The notes: generated from the sequence alone by a model not told the origin. Counted from the stretch's first letter, positions 17,949 through 27,710 are shown. The stretch: DNA of 64,000 nt from Paenibacillus sp. J2TS4 (GCF_018403245.1 NZ_BOSH01000005.1:310001-374000), one strand, 5' to 3'. Program-made: numbers and translations.

Positions 17949-20210
17949 TCACATTGCATTTTCTCTCACATACTTACCGGTTAGTGAACTGTTGGTGTGA
18001 ATCAGTTGCCGCGGCGTCCCTTCAAACACAATTTCCCCTCCTTTATGGCCTCCTTCCGGTCCAAGATCAATAATCCAATCGGCCTGTTTGATCACGTCCA
18101 GATTGTGCTCAATGACAATGACAGTGCTGCCACTATCCACAATACGGTTGATAATACCGAGCAAATGATCGACATCGGACATATGAAGTCCGGTGGTCGG
18201 CTCGTCCATTACATATAGTTTCCCTTCTTGCTGCAGTTCGTCAGCGAGCTTGACACGTTGGCATTCCCCTCCGGATAAGGTGCTGGATGGTTGACCGAGT
18301 GTGAGGTAATGCAAGCCTACATCATCGAGGGCTTGCAGCCGCTGGCAAATTTCCTTCTTATCAAAAAAATCAAGCGCTTCCCGCACCGTCATATCCAGAA
18401 CATCCGTAATGGATTTCCCGTTCAATGTATATTTCAGCACTTCATCTCTAAACCGTCTGCCCTCACAGGTTTCACAAGCTGTCTTGATGCCTTCCATGAA
18501 GGCTAAATCCGTATAAATAAATCCCAATCCTTGACAATCCGGACAAGCTCCTTTGGAATTAAAGCTGAATAAAGAGGCGCTTTTTTTATTCGCTCTGGCA
18601 AACATAGTTCGAATATCATCCATAATCCCTGTATAGGTGGCAGGATTGGAGCGGATCGAAGTGCTGATCGCAGATTGATCAATGACAACGGCTTCAGGGT
18701 ACTGGGGAACAAAGGCATGATGAATCAGCGAGCTTTTACCTGACCCTGCCACACCGGTTACAACGGTCAAGACGCCTACAGGAATATCAATCGTAACATT
18801 TTTCAGATTATGGGCGTTCGCTCCTGCAATGGTCATGTGTCCTTGTGGCATGCGAAAGGTTTCTTTCATCGGCGCCTGCCGATTGATATAACGGCCTGTT
18901 AGTGTAGGAGCGCGATACAGTTCTTCCACCGTTCCCTCAAAGACAATCTCTCCTCCGCGTGTTCCGGCACGCGGTCCGACGTCCACAATATGATCGGCCA
19001 TTTGAATGACATCCCGATCATGCTCTACAACAAGCAATGTATTTCCTTTGTCGCACAATTTCCTCAACAGACGATTTAAACGATGAATGTCACGGGGGTG
19101 CAGACCGATGCTTGGCTCATCGAAAATGTACATCATATCGGTCAAACTGCTGCCAAGCTGCCGCACCATCTTAATCCGCTGAGACTCGCCGCCAGATAAG
19201 GTGGTCGTCTCCCGGTCCAGACTTAAGTAATCTAACCCCATATCGATCAAATGCTGCAACCGCTCCGACAGACTGGATACGATCGTCGCGGCTACCGGAT
19301 TTACGATGTCCTTGATAACCTTCAGAAGCTCACTTATTTCCATTGACGCGCATTCAGCAATGTTATAGCCGTGGATGGTACAACTTAATGAGTCTTGACT
19401 AAGGCGTGCTCCCTTGCATACTGGACACTGTACAACGGTAATGAAGCGATTCACCTTGCCTTGGGTGCTCTCGGATAATTCATTATTGTCTCTTTGAATA
19501 TAAAGGCGGTTAAATTTGGGAACGACCCCCTCATAATCAGACTGGATAGGTCCTCCTTTGGACGGAAGCTTTATTTTTCGTCCTTTACCATACAACAACA
19601 TCTCCCACTCCTGCTCCGAATAGTCTGCGAGCTTCTTGTCGTTATCAAATAAGCCGGATAGGGTGTACGTTTTTAGATACCAGGATCCTACAGAAAATAT
19701 GGGGAACAAGATGGCTCCTTCATTTAACGACTTCGATTTATCGAAGATTTTGTCCACATCAAGCTCCACTTTTTTGCCGAGACCCTGGCATTCCAGACAC
19801 ATCCCATTCGGATCATTGAAGGAAAAAACGTGCGAGTATCCAACAAATGGCGTGCCTGCGCGTGAATATAAAAGGCGAAGCATGGAATAGATATCGGTAA
19901 TCGTACCTACTGTAGAGCGTGAATTGCCTCCTAGTCGTTTTTGATCGATAACGATTGCGGTAGACAAATTTTCAATGGTATCTGCATCCGGTCGGCTGTA
20001 TTTGGGAAGACGATTTCGGATAAATGCCGTGTACGTTTCATTCAGCAACCGCTGTGCTTCGGCACTCACGGTATCAAAAACAAGTGATGATTTGCCAGAG
20101 CCGGAAACCCCGGTAAAAACAGTTATCTTCCGCTTTGGGATTTGTAATGATACATTCTTCAGGTTGTTTTCCCTGGCTCCCCTTACCACGATGTACTCTT
20201 GTTGCGGCAT
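17949..20210 (-). CDS. UvrA-like ATPase, short drug-resistance type (DrrC-like)
   Basis: A 753-residue UvrA paralogue, shorter than repair UvrA (about 940). It keeps two ABC modules (GVSGSGKSS and GVAGSGKSS; LSGGESQRIK and LSGGECQRVK) and zinc cysteine pairs (CLECQGLG, CPVCKG, CPDCQGLG, CETCEG), but its short length suggests loss of the UvrB-binding insertion. DrrC-type relatives protect DNA from intercalating drugs by removing them. The start ATG at 20210 follows GAAAGGAG by 7 bp; the frame runs on to 20267 but without a ribosome site. It is first of the four-gene operon. Confidence 0.85.
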   Translation of the reverse strand: MPQQEYIVVRGARENNLKNVSLQIPKRKITVFTGVSGSGKSSLVFDTVSAEAQRLLNETYTAFIRNRLPKYSRPDADTIENLSTAIVIDQKRLGGNSRSTVGTITDIYSMLRLLYSRAGTPFVGYSHVFSFNDPNGMCLECQGLGKKVELDVDKIFDKSKSLNEGAILFPIFSVGSWYLKTYTLSGLFDNDKKLADYSEQEWEMLLYGKGRKIKLPSKGGPIQSDYEGVVPKFNRLYIQRDNNELSESTQGKVNRFITVVQCPVCKGARLSQDSLSCTIHGYNIAECASMEISELLKVIKDIVNPVAATIVSSLSERLQHLIDMGLDYLSLDRETTTLSGGESQRIKMVRQLGSSLTDMMYIFDEPSIGLHPRDIHRLNRLLRKLCDKGNTLLVVEHDRDVIQMADHIVDVGPRAGTRGGEIVFEGTVEELYRAPTLTGRYINRQAPMKETFRMPQGHMTIAGANAHNLKNVTIDIPVGVLTVVTGVAGSGKSSLIHHAFVPQYPEAVVIDQSAISTSIRSNPATYTGIMDDIRTMFARANKKSASLFSFNSKGACPDCQGLGFIYTDLAFMEGIKTACETCEGRRFRDEVLKYTLNGKSITDVLDMTVREALDFFDKKEICQRLQALDDVGLHYLTLGQPSSTLSGGECQRVKLADELQQEGKLYVMDEPTTGLHMSDVDHLLGIINRIVDSGSTVIVIEHNLDVIKQADWIIDLGPEGGHKGGEIVFEGTPRQLIHTNSSLTGKYVRENAM

Positions 20211-20266
20211 GGTATCGCTCCTTTCTACCTGTTTGTTATGTATACAAAAAAAGTATAAGCCACGCA

Positions 20267-20288
20267 CCCTGACAACAGTTTGTCAGGG
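20267..20288. promoter_or_regulatory. Perfect palindrome upstream of the drr-like operon
   Basis: CCCTGACAA-CAGT-TTGTCAGGG, with 9-bp perfect arms, lies about 60 bp before the operon start. A TATACT -10-like hexamer is close downstream on the minus strand. It is a reasonable operator for the WYL regulator encoded last in the operon; this link is inferred. Confidence 0.5.
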
Positions 20289-20658
20289 ATTCGGGAGGGA
20301 CTAAATATTTTTATAGACGGAAAAAATGAAAGGAACAGCAAGTCGGGGACTGCTGCTTTATAGCTCAAAAGGAGGCGACAAATTAAAAAACGCAAAGTTG
20401 CTCTGGCTGTATCTGCAGGAAAATCGAAGTACACTGGATTATCTGAAGTTTATTGACAACCTGTAAAAGGCGGCTTAAAGTAGGCTCTAGCCAGCCATCC
20501 GTGCTTGACGCTCATTGGCTAAATTGGCAGAATCGGGGTGTACAATGGCACCTTATTTTGTCCAGCACGGATTCCGGGATTGAGACTTAATGTAGCCATT
20601 AAATAAGTAAATACCGAACCCAACCATCAACAATGATATGAAAAGGGCGTGAAAATGC
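20289..20658. other. Intergenic region with short protein-like relic
   Basis: About 370 bp. A stretch at about 20380-20466 on the plus strand follows an AAAGGAGG site and reads KNAKLLWLYLQENRS then stops, like the tail of a lost gene. No family was recognised. Confidence 0.3.
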
Positions 20659-21666
20659 ATGTTGTTTACTCCATACTCCTTAAAGCAGCTAACCCTGAAG
20701 AACCGGATCGTCATGTCGCCGATGTGTATGTATTCGGTCGTCGATCAATCGGGCCGTGTTCAGGACTGGCATAAAATCCATTATCCGTCGCGTGCGGTAG
20801 GCGGAGTCGGCCTCATCTTGGTCGAAGCGACGGCGGTTACGGCGCAAGGGCGGATTACTCCCCAGGATCTCGGCATCTGGAGCGATGAGCATGTCGAAGG
20901 ACTGAGGGAACTGACGAGACTGGTGCACGGACAGGGCGCCCACATCGGCATCCAGTTGGCCCACGCCGGCCGCAAGGCGGTGCTGGACGGCCCGATCATT
21001 GCGCCGTCGGCGATTCCGTTCGACGACAAGTCGAAGACGCCGGAGGCCATGACGCTGCAGCAAATCCGGGAGACGGTCACCGCATTCACAGCCGCTGCCG
21101 GGCGAGCGAAGGATGCCGGCTTCGATGTGCTCGAGATTCATGCAGCGCACGGCTACCTGATCAACGAGTTCCTGTCACCGCTCACGAATCATCGTGAAGA
21201 CGAGTATGGAGGCGACCGCGATCGCCGCTACCGCTTCCTTCGCGAGGTGATCGAGGGCATTCAATCGGTCTGGGACGGGCCTCTGCTCGTTCGCATATCC
21301 GCGCATGAGTACCATCCGGAAGGCAATACGCCGGACGATTTGGTATACTACGCCAAACAGATGAAGGCCCAGGGCATCGACCTGATTGATGTAAGCTCCG
21401 GTGCGGTCGTTGGCGGGTCCCCGAAAGTATATCCGGGGTACCAGGTACCCTTCTCGGAGGAGATCCGGTCAGGGGCCGGCATCGCGACCGGCGCGGTCGG
21501 CCTGATCACGGAGCCGGAGCAGGCCGAAGAGATTCTGCAGAGCGGCCGCGCAGATCTGGTGCTGCTGGGACGCGAGCTGCTGCGCGACCCGTATTGGCCG
21601 CGTGCCGCCGCGAAGCGGCTTGGTGCCGAGCTTGCCGCGCCGAAGCCGTACCAGCGCGGCTGGTAA
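20659..21666 (+). CDS. namA: NADPH dehydrogenase, Old Yellow Enzyme family
   Basis: A 335-residue FMN-binding TIM barrel of the YqjM/NamA class. It reduces activated C=C bonds (enones, nitro compounds) using NADPH. Visible motifs are [11 protein letters not shown] with the YqjM-class Cys, [28 protein letters not shown] (catalytic/ligand His pair HAAH), [11 protein letters not shown] and [13 protein letters not shown] (FMN phosphate). All are complete and the length is standard. This gene is clearly richer in G and C than its neighbours, hinting at a separate origin. The start ATG at 20659 has a modest AAAGGG site upstream. Confidence 0.92.
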   Translation: MLFTPYSLKQLTLKNRIVMSPMCMYSVVDQSGRVQDWHKIHYPSRAVGGVGLILVEATAVTAQGRITPQDLGIWSDEHVEGLRELTRLVHGQGAHIGIQLAHAGRKAVLDGPIIAPSAIPFDDKSKTPEAMTLQQIRETVTAFTAAAGRAKDAGFDVLEIHAAHGYLINEFLSPLTNHREDEYGGDRDRRYRFLREVIEGIQSVWDGPLLVRISAHEYHPEGNTPDDLVYYAKQMKAQGIDLIDVSSGAVVGGSPKVYPGYQVPFSEEIRSGAGIATGAVGLITEPEQAEEILQSGRADLVLLGRELLRDPYWPRAAAKRLGAELAAPKPYQRGW

Positions 21667-21710
21667 GCTGCGCTCACGCCGCTTGGCTGTCCCGATGCGG
21701 GTCAGCCCGC

Positions 21711-21875
21711 ATCCAGAACAAATACGAGGCGGAAGCCCCCCTCGGCTTCTGCTACACCCAGTTGTACGATGTCGAGCAAGAAGTGAATGGATTGTGCACT
21801 TATGACCGCAAGCCCAAATTCGACCCCGCCGTTATTCGCGCCATCAATACGAAAAAAGCGGCCATCGAGCCATAA
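21711..21875 (+). pseudogene. C-terminal fragment of a GH2-family glycosidase
   Basis: The frame IQNKYEAEAPLGFCYTQL..DVEQEVNGL..YDRKPKFDP matches the end of the glycoside hydrolase family 2 barrel (beta-galactosidase or beta-glucuronidase), where GFCYTQLTDVEQEVNGL is characteristic. Everything upstream is missing, and it directly follows namA. It is G+C-rich like namA, so both may have arrived together before the glycosidase was deleted. Confidence 0.75.
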
Positions 21876-21921
21876 GCCGGATCTCACACTCCATACCGTA
21901 AATATAAGGAGGGAGCCGCGT

Positions 21922-21972
21922 GTGGCATTAACCAAAACCGCATTCGATCATTTGCCGGAAGTTCGCTCATAG
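21922..21972 (+). other. Start of a truncated reading frame after the GH2 relic
   Basis: A clear AAGGAGGGA site precedes a GTG at 21922 and a 16-codon frame (VALTKTAFDHLPEVRS) ending at 21972. It looks like the beginning of a gene cut off early. No function can be given. Confidence 0.3.
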
Positions 21973-22192
21973 TCGACGGCACCTCAGCTGTCCCCTGAAG
22001 AAACGATGGGTGACTTATTGAGGTGCTATACTTTTAACTTAGGGCCTATAGTCAGGCCGGAAAACAAATTAAAATACAAACAAAAGTACAAATATGCCCC
22101 CCAATTCTGCCAATTTAGCTATTTTTGCTATTGTGGTGTAAAAGTGCGCATTATTTTCTATGTTTAGTAAAAATCAGACGATTTTGTCAAAT

Positions 22193-22290
22193 TAAAGGGT
22201 ACTTCTGCACTCTAATTCTCGTTTTGGGAAAAGGCTAGATTTAAGAGGCACTTCTGCACTTCAATCTTGTTTATGTGGCGGCTGCAAGAT
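22193..22290. repeat. Two tandem imperfect repeats of about 48 bp
   Basis: GGTACTTCTGCACT at 22199-22212 recurs as GGCACTTCTGCACT at 22247-22260, with similar flanks (ATTAAAG/ATTTAAGAG and CTAATTCT/TCAATCTT), giving a 48-bp period. A more degenerate element may precede at 22138. The surrounding 21973-22408 holds no gene. Confidence 0.5.
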
Positions 22291-22408
22291 TTAGACAAAC
22301 TAATTTTCCATGTAAACTTGGCGGAGATGCTGCGATCGAACGCCTGCATTTTTTCCATTTTCTTCGGATCTTGATATTTTATCTAAAGGTCTTGCGTCAT
22401 TATTATTT

Positions 22409-23767
22409 TCAATTTTCCAGCATTTCTCCTCGTACTTTCAGCCTGCTTCCGAATCGTACACGATACATGATCCATACTCCCAAAACGGTTAGCGCCAACA
22501 CGAAGTAAATATTGCTATAAACATAAGTGCCCGGGAACGCATTGAACGGATTCAATCGAAACGCAGTGCCTTGATCGATGACTTTACTATAAACACCCGT
22601 GGAGATGGCCCCGGATAAGAAATTCAGCATCGATAACAGTCCCATCCCGATTCCGGTCTGTTCCTTCGGAAGCGTTCTGGAAATCGTATTGGATAAAGCA
22701 ATCTGCATAAACATTAGTCCAACATTGCCGAAGATGAGGAAGACAGCAATGATCACGGGAGAAACACCCGCATAAAGAGACAGCAATGAGAAGCAAATCA
22801 TAAGCAATCCGCCAGCGATCGTGAACAAGGTCATATTCCCTTTAATATCCGCTAATTTGCCGGCTTTACGTCCCAAGAACGCCGAGACAGCGGCTCCGGG
22901 CACCATCGCATAGCCGATCAATCCTGGTGAGAGCCCATGGACATCTGCCAAAAGCTGAGGAGTGAGGAACGGCAACGAATATCCGACAGCCATGACCAAT
23001 ACAGCGATGGTTAGACCCAGTGAATAACTGCTGTTGCGAAACAAGCGGGGATTCACAAAGGGCGTCTCCGCTCGGCGAATACGGACGACGAATAAGAGGA
23101 AAGCTGCCGCACTTATTACGGCTGGCAGCCAATCCGCGAATGTAATGGCCAGCAGCAAGCTTGCCACGGTTCCAGCCAGCAATCCGCCGCCGATCCAATC
23201 TAGTTTGCCGCCATTCCGCGGCTCTTCAACGAGATATTTGCGATATAAGGGCAGCGTAAAGACGAGAAGCATCGGCAGGCAGAATAACCACCGCCAATGA
23301 GCAAAGCTGACAAGCATCGCAGAGACAACCGGACCGATCGCGTTGCCGATGGCCAGCCCGCTTGCCGTAATGCCGAGCGCCCATCCCCGTCTTTCCATCG
23401 GGAAATACCGTATCGGCACGATCATCGCCGTCGCGGGAATGACTGCCGCACCGCAAGCTTGCATAATTCTGCCTAGAAGAACCATCCAATAAGCTTGAGA
23501 AGCCAACCCGATCAGAGAGCCGGCACAGAAGAAAAGCAGCCCGAATGTGATCAAGCTTTTTAATCTAAAAAGGTCGGCTAATTTGCCGTACACAGCCGAA
23601 CCGATCGCATAAATAAGCAAATAGATTGCAGACACCCAGCTCACTTGCGAGTAGGAAAGCTGGAACTCTTCCCCCATCTTCGGCAGTACGATATTGAACA
23701 TGGTCGCACTCATGGAAGATAGAACCATGGTGAATGCGAGGATATATATTAACTTATCGGTTTTCAT
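22409..23767 (-). CDS. MFS efflux transporter, DHA2 (EmrB/QacA-like) type
   Basis: A 452-residue membrane protein with about 12-14 hydrophobic segments. The N-terminal LPKMGEEFQLSYSQVSWVSAIY and GKLADLFRLK (motif A) followed by RIMQACGAAVIPATAMIV (motif B/C region) are typical of drug:H+ antiporters. The ATG at 23767 has an AAGGGGGA site; a longer open frame to 23968 overlaps the divergent LysR gene and is not used. The neighbouring LysR gene, 110 bp away and divergent, probably regulates it. Confidence 0.88.
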   Translation of the reverse strand: MKTDKLIYILAFTMVLSSMSATMFNIVLPKMGEEFQLSYSQVSWVSAIYLLIYAIGSAVYGKLADLFRLKSLITFGLLFFCAGSLIGLASQAYWMVLLGRIMQACGAAVIPATAMIVPIRYFPMERRGWALGITASGLAIGNAIGPVVSAMLVSFAHWRWLFCLPMLLVFTLPLYRKYLVEEPRNGGKLDWIGGGLLAGTVASLLLAITFADWLPAVISAAAFLLFVVRIRRAETPFVNPRLFRNSSYSLGLTIAVLVMAVGYSLPFLTPQLLADVHGLSPGLIGYAMVPGAAVSAFLGRKAGKLADIKGNMTLFTIAGGLLMICFSLLSLYAGVSPVIIAVFLIFGNVGLMFMQIALSNTISRTLPKEQTGIGMGLLSMLNFLSGAISTGVYSKVIDQGTAFRLNPFNAFPGTYVYSNIYFVLALTVLGVWIMYRVRFGSRLKVRGEMLEN

Positions 23768-23877
23768 GGAAGATCCCCCTTTCTTTTTGTTACGCATTAT
23801 TTTACAATCGAATATAGATAAAGAATAATATATATTTTTCAATACATTCATAACCTTGAGTATATGGAAAAGTGGTG

Positions 23878-24765
23878 ATGACATTGGAATTGCTGCAGCT
23901 GCAATATTTCCGCACAGTTGCCAGAATGGAACATATGACCAAGGCTGCTGAACAGCTTCATATTGCACAGCCGGCTCTCAGCAAGACGATTTCCAGACTG
24001 GAGGAAGATCTGGGCGTCCCGCTGTTTGATCGTGCGAACCGGCAAATTCGTCTTAACGCATTCGGCAAAGTCTTTCTTGCCAAAGTCGAAACGGCTTTAT
24101 CTTCTTTGGAAGAAGGAAAGAAAGAAGTGATGGATTTGGCAGGGTTGGAACGGGGGGTGATCAGCATCGCTACGAATGCATTAAACCGCCTCTCGCCTGC
24201 AATAGCGGCTTTTCGCGAGCGGTTTCCGGATGTCAGCTTCCGCATCAATCAGATTGCGCCTGCCGAGACGTACAGCATCGGGGAGCTTTTGGAGCAGGGC
24301 ATCGCAGATCTCGGGTTTGGACCGATGTCTTTTCACAAGCCGGGCATTCGTGAAGTTCCCGTGCTGCAGACAGAGGTCTTCCTGGCCGTGCCTCGCGGCC
24401 ACCGGTATGAGCACCAGAGCAGCATTACATTGGAGCAGGTAGCCGATGACCCGTTCATCGAATACAAGATCGGACATCCGTTTCGCGAAGCCAATGACGA
24501 GATCAGTAGCCGAGCGGGAATTCAGCGGACCATCGTCTGTGAAGTGGAGGAGCCCGCCGCTTTGGGCAGCCTGGTACAGGCAGGTCTGGGGGTTGCATTC
24601 GTTCCGGGATGCAAAGGGGATGATGTACCGCAATATACTTTGCTGCATATCGAAGACCCGGATAACAAACGCGCCTTTTACGTATCGTGGAATGAAGCGC
24701 GGTATCTATCTGAAGCTGCGCGCGAATTTCAACGTTTCCTTGTCGAGTATTATGCAGAAAAGTAG
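23878..24765 (+). CDS. LysR-family transcriptional regulator
   Basis: A 295-residue LTTR. The N-terminal winged HTH is complete (TKAAEQLHIAQPALSKTISRLE, about residues 19-40), followed by a type 2 periplasmic-binding fold sensor domain. Starts at GTG 23872, GTG 23875 and ATG 23878 are all possible; I chose the ATG. It is divergent from the DHA2 pump, the classic layout for a LysR regulator and its target. The effector is unknown. Confidence 0.88.
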   Translation: MTLELLQLQYFRTVARMEHMTKAAEQLHIAQPALSKTISRLEEDLGVPLFDRANRQIRLNAFGKVFLAKVETALSSLEEGKKEVMDLAGLERGVISIATNALNRLSPAIAAFRERFPDVSFRINQIAPAETYSIGELLEQGIADLGFGPMSFHKPGIREVPVLQTEVFLAVPRGHRYEHQSSITLEQVADDPFIEYKIGHPFREANDEISSRAGIQRTIVCEVEEPAALGSLVQAGLGVAFVPGCKGDDVPQYTLLHIEDPDNKRAFYVSWNEARYLSEAAREFQRFLVEYYAEK

Positions 24766-24920
24766 AAGTGAGCTTCCTTGAGGGGGGTAGAGTTCTTTAA
24801 CGTAGAAACTCACACATGTGGTCACAAGTATGTGGATACCTCGTCACTTGCTTGTGAACACAAATCTGGAGAAGATTCAACTCAAATCTGAATCCATTAG
24901 TTTAAATGGACGATAGTTTC

Positions 24921-25362
24921 TAACCTTTTTCCATCAACGCCTTACTACTAGGGGTTCGTTCAAAAGCAACCAACATTAAAGTCATTAGTAAAGCGAGAAC
25001 AACAGTACCGGCTGCGACCCAACTAAGATTCAATACAGAAGTGCCGCTTATTACAAGACCTCCTAATCCCGAACCTAAGGCGAATCCAAATTAAATAATG
25101 TGGAATAGCCACCTATTTAAACGAGTAGTGGAATAATCGTGACCAAACCAATGAAGACAAATAATGCCTTCCACCCCATGATCCCACTGAGAAATGTCCC
25201 CAGCGGTACACCAAAAACTAAGGAACTGCTTAAACCCATTAAAATGATTCCAATGGCACTTCCTCTTCTTTCCTTCTCAACGAGTCGAGTAGCTACAGCC
25301 ATTGCCACGACAATAACAATCCCACCACTTAATCCTTGCAAGATTCGTGTGAAAAGAAACAT
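24921..25362 (-). pseudogene. Decayed MFS transporter (AraJ/PbuE-like)
   Basis: Two non-contiguous parts of one MFS protein are present. The piece at 25117-25362 reads FTRILQGLSGGIVIVVAMAVA and RRGSAIGIILMG, which are TM4-TM5 motifs. The piece at 24921-25090 reads the last segments, FGFALGSGLGGLVISG to a normal stop. The N-terminus and the middle are missing. The remains are AT-rich and not expressed as one protein. Confidence 0.75.
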
Positions 25363-25474
25363 TTCAAAGTTTGACTGAAAAAAGTGATAAAATTACTCAA
25401 AAATAAAAAGAGCAAGTATCGATAACAATATTTTTTACGGTCAAACCCCCAATTTAGTTAGTGTGCCAGTTCCC

Positions 25475-26737
25475 CTATAGCTCCTTGGCATACCCGAAAA
25501 ATGTCATTTGACCGTTCTCGTTCTCTGTTATACTGTACGGATGGATCTGGTCACAATATCTGCGGGCAAATCTCCCTTCACCTACTGGATAAATCTCAAT
25601 ATGAAGATTGCCTGAGAATCTTGTAAAATATAATTTCCCGTTAATAAGCTCCACTTTGATCTTATCTTTCAAGTAGGTTCCGCAAACCTCTTTAAGCTTG
25701 CTTTCGTTGATGGGAAACTCTTCATACTTCGTCGGAACATCTACATCAACATGATGCAAAATATCTGATATTGCGTTGCCCAGTCTGTACTGATGGATAG
25801 CTTCATTATTTGAAAGAATGATGATGCAAATATCTTCATCGAAATAATCCTGCATATAGGTGCTTATTCCAAGATGATCTCCCCCATGAGAATACCTATC
25901 AGTACCGTAAATATGATGATGTTCCAATCCATAGCAGTAATTGTTTTTGTTCTCTTTGAAAAACCTGGTATACGTTTTTTGCGATACAATTTTACGATCC
26001 CGCAAACAAGTATACCATTTGAACAAATCATCACAGTTTGAAATGATCGCCCCTGCACCGATGCTAAATTTTTCGTTATAATACGGACTTTTGACCGTTG
26101 CGTCAAAATCTTTTGTATAATTACATGATCTGTTTTTAATAGGTTTACAACCGTCATCCACATCGCTGTTCATCATATTCAAGGGCAGAAATAGGTTGTT
26201 TCGAATATAATCTTCATATTTTTCTCCTGAAACATTTTCAATCATCCATGCGAGCAAATTATAGTTTGAGTTATTGTAATCATATGCCGTACCCGGCGGC
26301 TTGGTAGGCTTTTTATTGATATACTGCCGGAAGAAATCGTTTATCGAATAATTCATTCTGTTGTAACCAGCAAAAAAATCATTTTCAAAATTATAAAAAT
26401 TAAATAATCCAGAAGTATGCGATAGTAAATGATGTACAGTGATCGACTCGTCAATCTTCATATCGGCCGGGAGGTATATTTGTGCGGATTTATCGATGTC
26501 CAGCATATTCTTGTCATACAGGAGCATAATCGCGAAGGCAGTAAACTGTTTGGACATGGAAGCGATGGAGAAGCATGAATTGATATCATTTTTGATTCCA
26601 AACTCGATATTTGCATAGCCGTATGCGTTTTCAAAAAGCACTTCACCTTTTTGGGTGACTTGAATAACGCCGTAAAAGTCCCACAATTCCAGATATTTGT
26701 TGATATATTCTTCTAGTTTCAATCGCATGGTTTGCAT
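25475..26737 (-). CDS. Serine hydrolase of the beta-lactamase/CubicO family
   Basis: A 420-residue class C-like serine hydrolase. Catalytic motifs are SMSK (Ser60, Lys63) in FSIASMSKQF, YNN (about 154-156, the YxN motif) and HGG in YSHGGDHLG. A C-terminal lipocalin-like domain follows residue 330. No signal peptide is seen, so it is probably cytoplasmic, and an esterase or peptidase role is more likely than drug hydrolysis. GAGGAG precedes the ATG at 26737. A deleted copy lies at 13603-13868. Confidence 0.85.
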   Translation of the reverse strand: MQTMRLKLEEYINKYLELWDFYGVIQVTQKGEVLFENAYGYANIEFGIKNDINSCFSIASMSKQFTAFAIMLLYDKNMLDIDKSAQIYLPADMKIDESITVHHLLSHTSGLFNFYNFENDFFAGYNRMNYSINDFFRQYINKKPTKPPGTAYDYNNSNYNLLAWMIENVSGEKYEDYIRNNLFLPLNMMNSDVDDGCKPIKNRSCNYTKDFDATVKSPYYNEKFSIGAGAIISNCDDLFKWYTCLRDRKIVSQKTYTRFFKENKNNYCYGLEHHHIYGTDRYSHGGDHLGISTYMQDYFDEDICIIILSNNEAIHQYRLGNAISDILHHVDVDVPTKYEEFPINESKLKEVCGTYLKDKIKVELINGKLYFTRFSGNLHIEIYPVGEGRFARRYCDQIHPYSITENENGQMTFFGYAKEL

Positions 26738-26960
26738 CAGTTCTCACTCCTCACAAGATATAAAAATCTTAAACTTCACTCCTCGCCTCCATTGTACAAA
26801 AGAATGAAACGAAGCGGATTGCTTCATGGCCGTGCGGCTAATGATCGATATAAAGCTGCTGGACCCCAGATCGAATTCGGGCTTTTTCACCCTTTGGTGT
26901 TACTACGATACGATAGAACCTGCCGTTTCAAATACCTACCACAGAAACTCGGATTCGTAT
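26738..26960. other. Intergenic region upstream of the serine hydrolase
   Basis: Divergent or flanking promoter space. No gene or recognisable element was found apart from AT-rich sequence near 26740-26790. Confidence 0.3.
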
Positions 26961-26992
26961 AAAAAGAAAAGCCCAAGCATGGTGTCTGCTTG
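26961..26992 (-). terminator. Terminator downstream of the YbaK gene
   Basis: On the minus strand CAAGCA pairs with TGCTTG around a 7-nt loop and is followed by GGGCTTTTCTTTTT. The motif AGGTAAATGTGG that recurs beside other terminators lies about 20 bp upstream of it on this strand. Confidence 0.6.
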
Positions 26993-27070
26993 AACCTCTC
27001 GGGTCAAGTATTTAGGTAAATGTGGCCCGCTCTATACTATCGAAACGCTTGTTGTATCGTTAACTTCATA

Positions 27071-27547
27071 TTATTTTACACAGATTACTTTGCCTTTTGT
27101 CATTTGCATTAATTGTTCGGGCGTTAATTGAAACACTGCCCTGGGATGTCCGGCAGCAGCCCATATCTCATCATATTGAAACAAGTCCTCGTCAATAAAA
27201 GTCAGGATTGACTCTATATGCCCTAAAGGTGGTACGCCCCCAATAACAAATCCTGTGTGTTCACGAACAAAATCAGCGTCAGCTTTTCCTAATTTCTCAC
27301 CGAGTTGGCTGCCAATCTGTTTCTCATTAATTCGATTTGCTCCACTTGCTACAACCAATAACGGTTTGTCGGAATTTTTAAGTCGAAAGATAATTGACTT
27401 AGCTATATGTGCAACCTCACAACCTATCGCGTCGGCAGCTTCCTGAGCAGTTCTTGTGCTATCTGGTAATTCTATTACTATATTAGGATAACCTAACTCT
27501 ATTAGCTTGTTTTGAACCAGTTGTGCACTTTCTTTAAGTTGAATCAT
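27071..27547 (-). CDS. YbaK/EbsC-family aminoacyl-tRNA deacylase
   Basis: A 158-residue single-domain protein of the YbaK/ProX superfamily, which hydrolyses mischarged tRNA (for example Ala- or Cys-tRNAPro). Key features are HIAKSIIFR (the conserved catalytic Lys in the AKSL-like motif), GANRINEKQ and FVIGGVPPLGH. Length is normal. A TTG at 27550 directly precedes the ATG at 27547; AGGAGG spacing fits either, so the start is uncertain by one codon. Confidence 0.85.
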   Translation of the reverse strand: MIQLKESAQLVQNKLIELGYPNIVIELPDSTRTAQEAADAIGCEVAHIAKSIIFRLKNSDKPLLVVASGANRINEKQIGSQLGEKLGKADADFVREHTGFVIGGVPPLGHIESILTFIDEDLFQYDEIWAAAGHPRAVFQLTPEQLMQMTKGKVICVK

Positions 27548-27682
27548 CAACGTGTTTACCTCCTATTATTCGATTACATAAATTTCTGTTCTTTCTTTCC
27601 CTTTCCTAATGTTAATTCGCTTCAACTTAAATTCTCCAACTTCCCGTTTTGTACAAGTGAGTACAGTTTGTTCTTTCCACTA

Positions 27683-27699
27683 AAATGTCATTGACATTT
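27683..27699. promoter_or_regulatory. Perfect 17-bp palindrome near the XRE-cupin gene
   Basis: AAATGTCA-T-TGACATTT sits between the XRE-cupin stop and the YbaK start. It could be an operator for YbaK control by the regulator next door. There is no direct evidence beyond symmetry and position. Confidence 0.35.
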
Positions 27700-27710
27700 A
27701 TACTGCTTTT

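Noticed and set aside
24813..24845. CACATGTGG-like palindrome near 24.8 kb, similar to the core of the tails
   Set aside because: There is no HVE-type frame or stop pattern beside it and no terminator, so it was not counted as another tail.
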